Positions 13,588-13,589 of a DNA stretch of 13,589 nucleotides are shown here, piece after piece; the first letter of the stretch is position 1, and each line of letters starts with the position of its first letter. Both the position numbers and the translations under genes were made by a program. Under the pieces are notes generated by a model that ran no database searches, had not been told where the DNA came from, and was given only the letters and a program-made list of their open reading frames with translations. Origin of the DNA: Bacteroides sp. CAG:1060 (GTDB taxonomy: Bacteria > Bacteroidota > Bacteroidia > Bacteroidales > UBA932); assembly GCA_000432655.1 (NCBI GenBank), contig HF986278.1, positions 1 to 13,589 of the forward strand. The letters are read 5' to 3'.

Positions 13588-13589
13588 GA

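Noticed and set aside
13385..13588. Plus-strand frame of 68 codons, Ser/Thr/Pro-rich, through the tandem repeats
   Set aside because: It follows a stop codon and contains no ATG, GTG or TTG start. It is probably a mirror of the repeat structure or of the minus-strand frame.
13005..13589. Genomic island integrated at the tRNA-Ser gene
   Set aside because: I found no duplicate of the tRNA 3' end in the window and no integrase gene. The IS relic and repeats alone do not show tRNA-targeted integration.

Overview
The window looks like chromosomal DNA from a member of the Bacteroidota, most likely an order Bacteroidales gut-type species. The evidence is the family mix (cyclophilin-type lipoprotein PPIase, large secreted S9 peptidase, C69 dipeptidase, zinc-motif PheS), several matches to the Bacteroidetes -7 promoter box TAnnTTTG, few clear Shine-Dalgarno sequences, and protein signatures typical of Bacteroidetes IS3 elements. 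Most of the window is ordinary core-genome content; the right-hand 600 bases are accessory in character.

Positions 115-9293 (minus strand, transcribed right to left) hold eight closely packed genes: a small secreted helical protein, pheS, the queuosine-precursor transporter yhhQ, queF, a secreted S9 peptidase, a UPF0371/DUF1846 protein, a Wzx-like flippase and a lipoprotein cyclophilin. Gaps are 2 nt, a structured 78-nt gap, a 4-nt overlap, 58 nt, 1 nt, 6 nt and a 4-nt overlap, so most neighbours are probably co-transcribed and several translationally coupled. yhhQ and queF act in one pathway (uptake of a queuosine precursor and reduction of preQ0 to preQ1). The 78-nt gap before yhhQ folds into a strong GC hairpin whose loop is perfectly complementary over 8 nt to the yhhQ start-codon region, a candidate translational control element.

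Positions 9294-9339 form a 46-nt divergent promoter region with a -7-like box for each direction. Positions 9340-12178 (plus strand) encode a secreted C69 dipeptidase and, 1 nt later, a compact secreted alkaline phosphatase. Both probably release nutrients in the periplasm or outside the cell.

Positions 12237-12442 are a complete tRNA-Ser(GCT) unit: promoter, gene and Rho-independent terminator. A small secreted lipocalin-like protein follows at 12498-13004.

Positions 13005-13589 hold the relic of an IS3-family insertion sequence on the minus strand: an intact short orfA-like gene with its own -7 box and about 30 codons of orfB that end in a stop. Beyond it are a 30-bp tandem repeat and a perfect 10-bp hairpin, possibly part of the 3' end of a repeat-containing gene that runs off the window. 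I see no CRISPR array, restriction-modification system, toxin-antitoxin pair or phage module.
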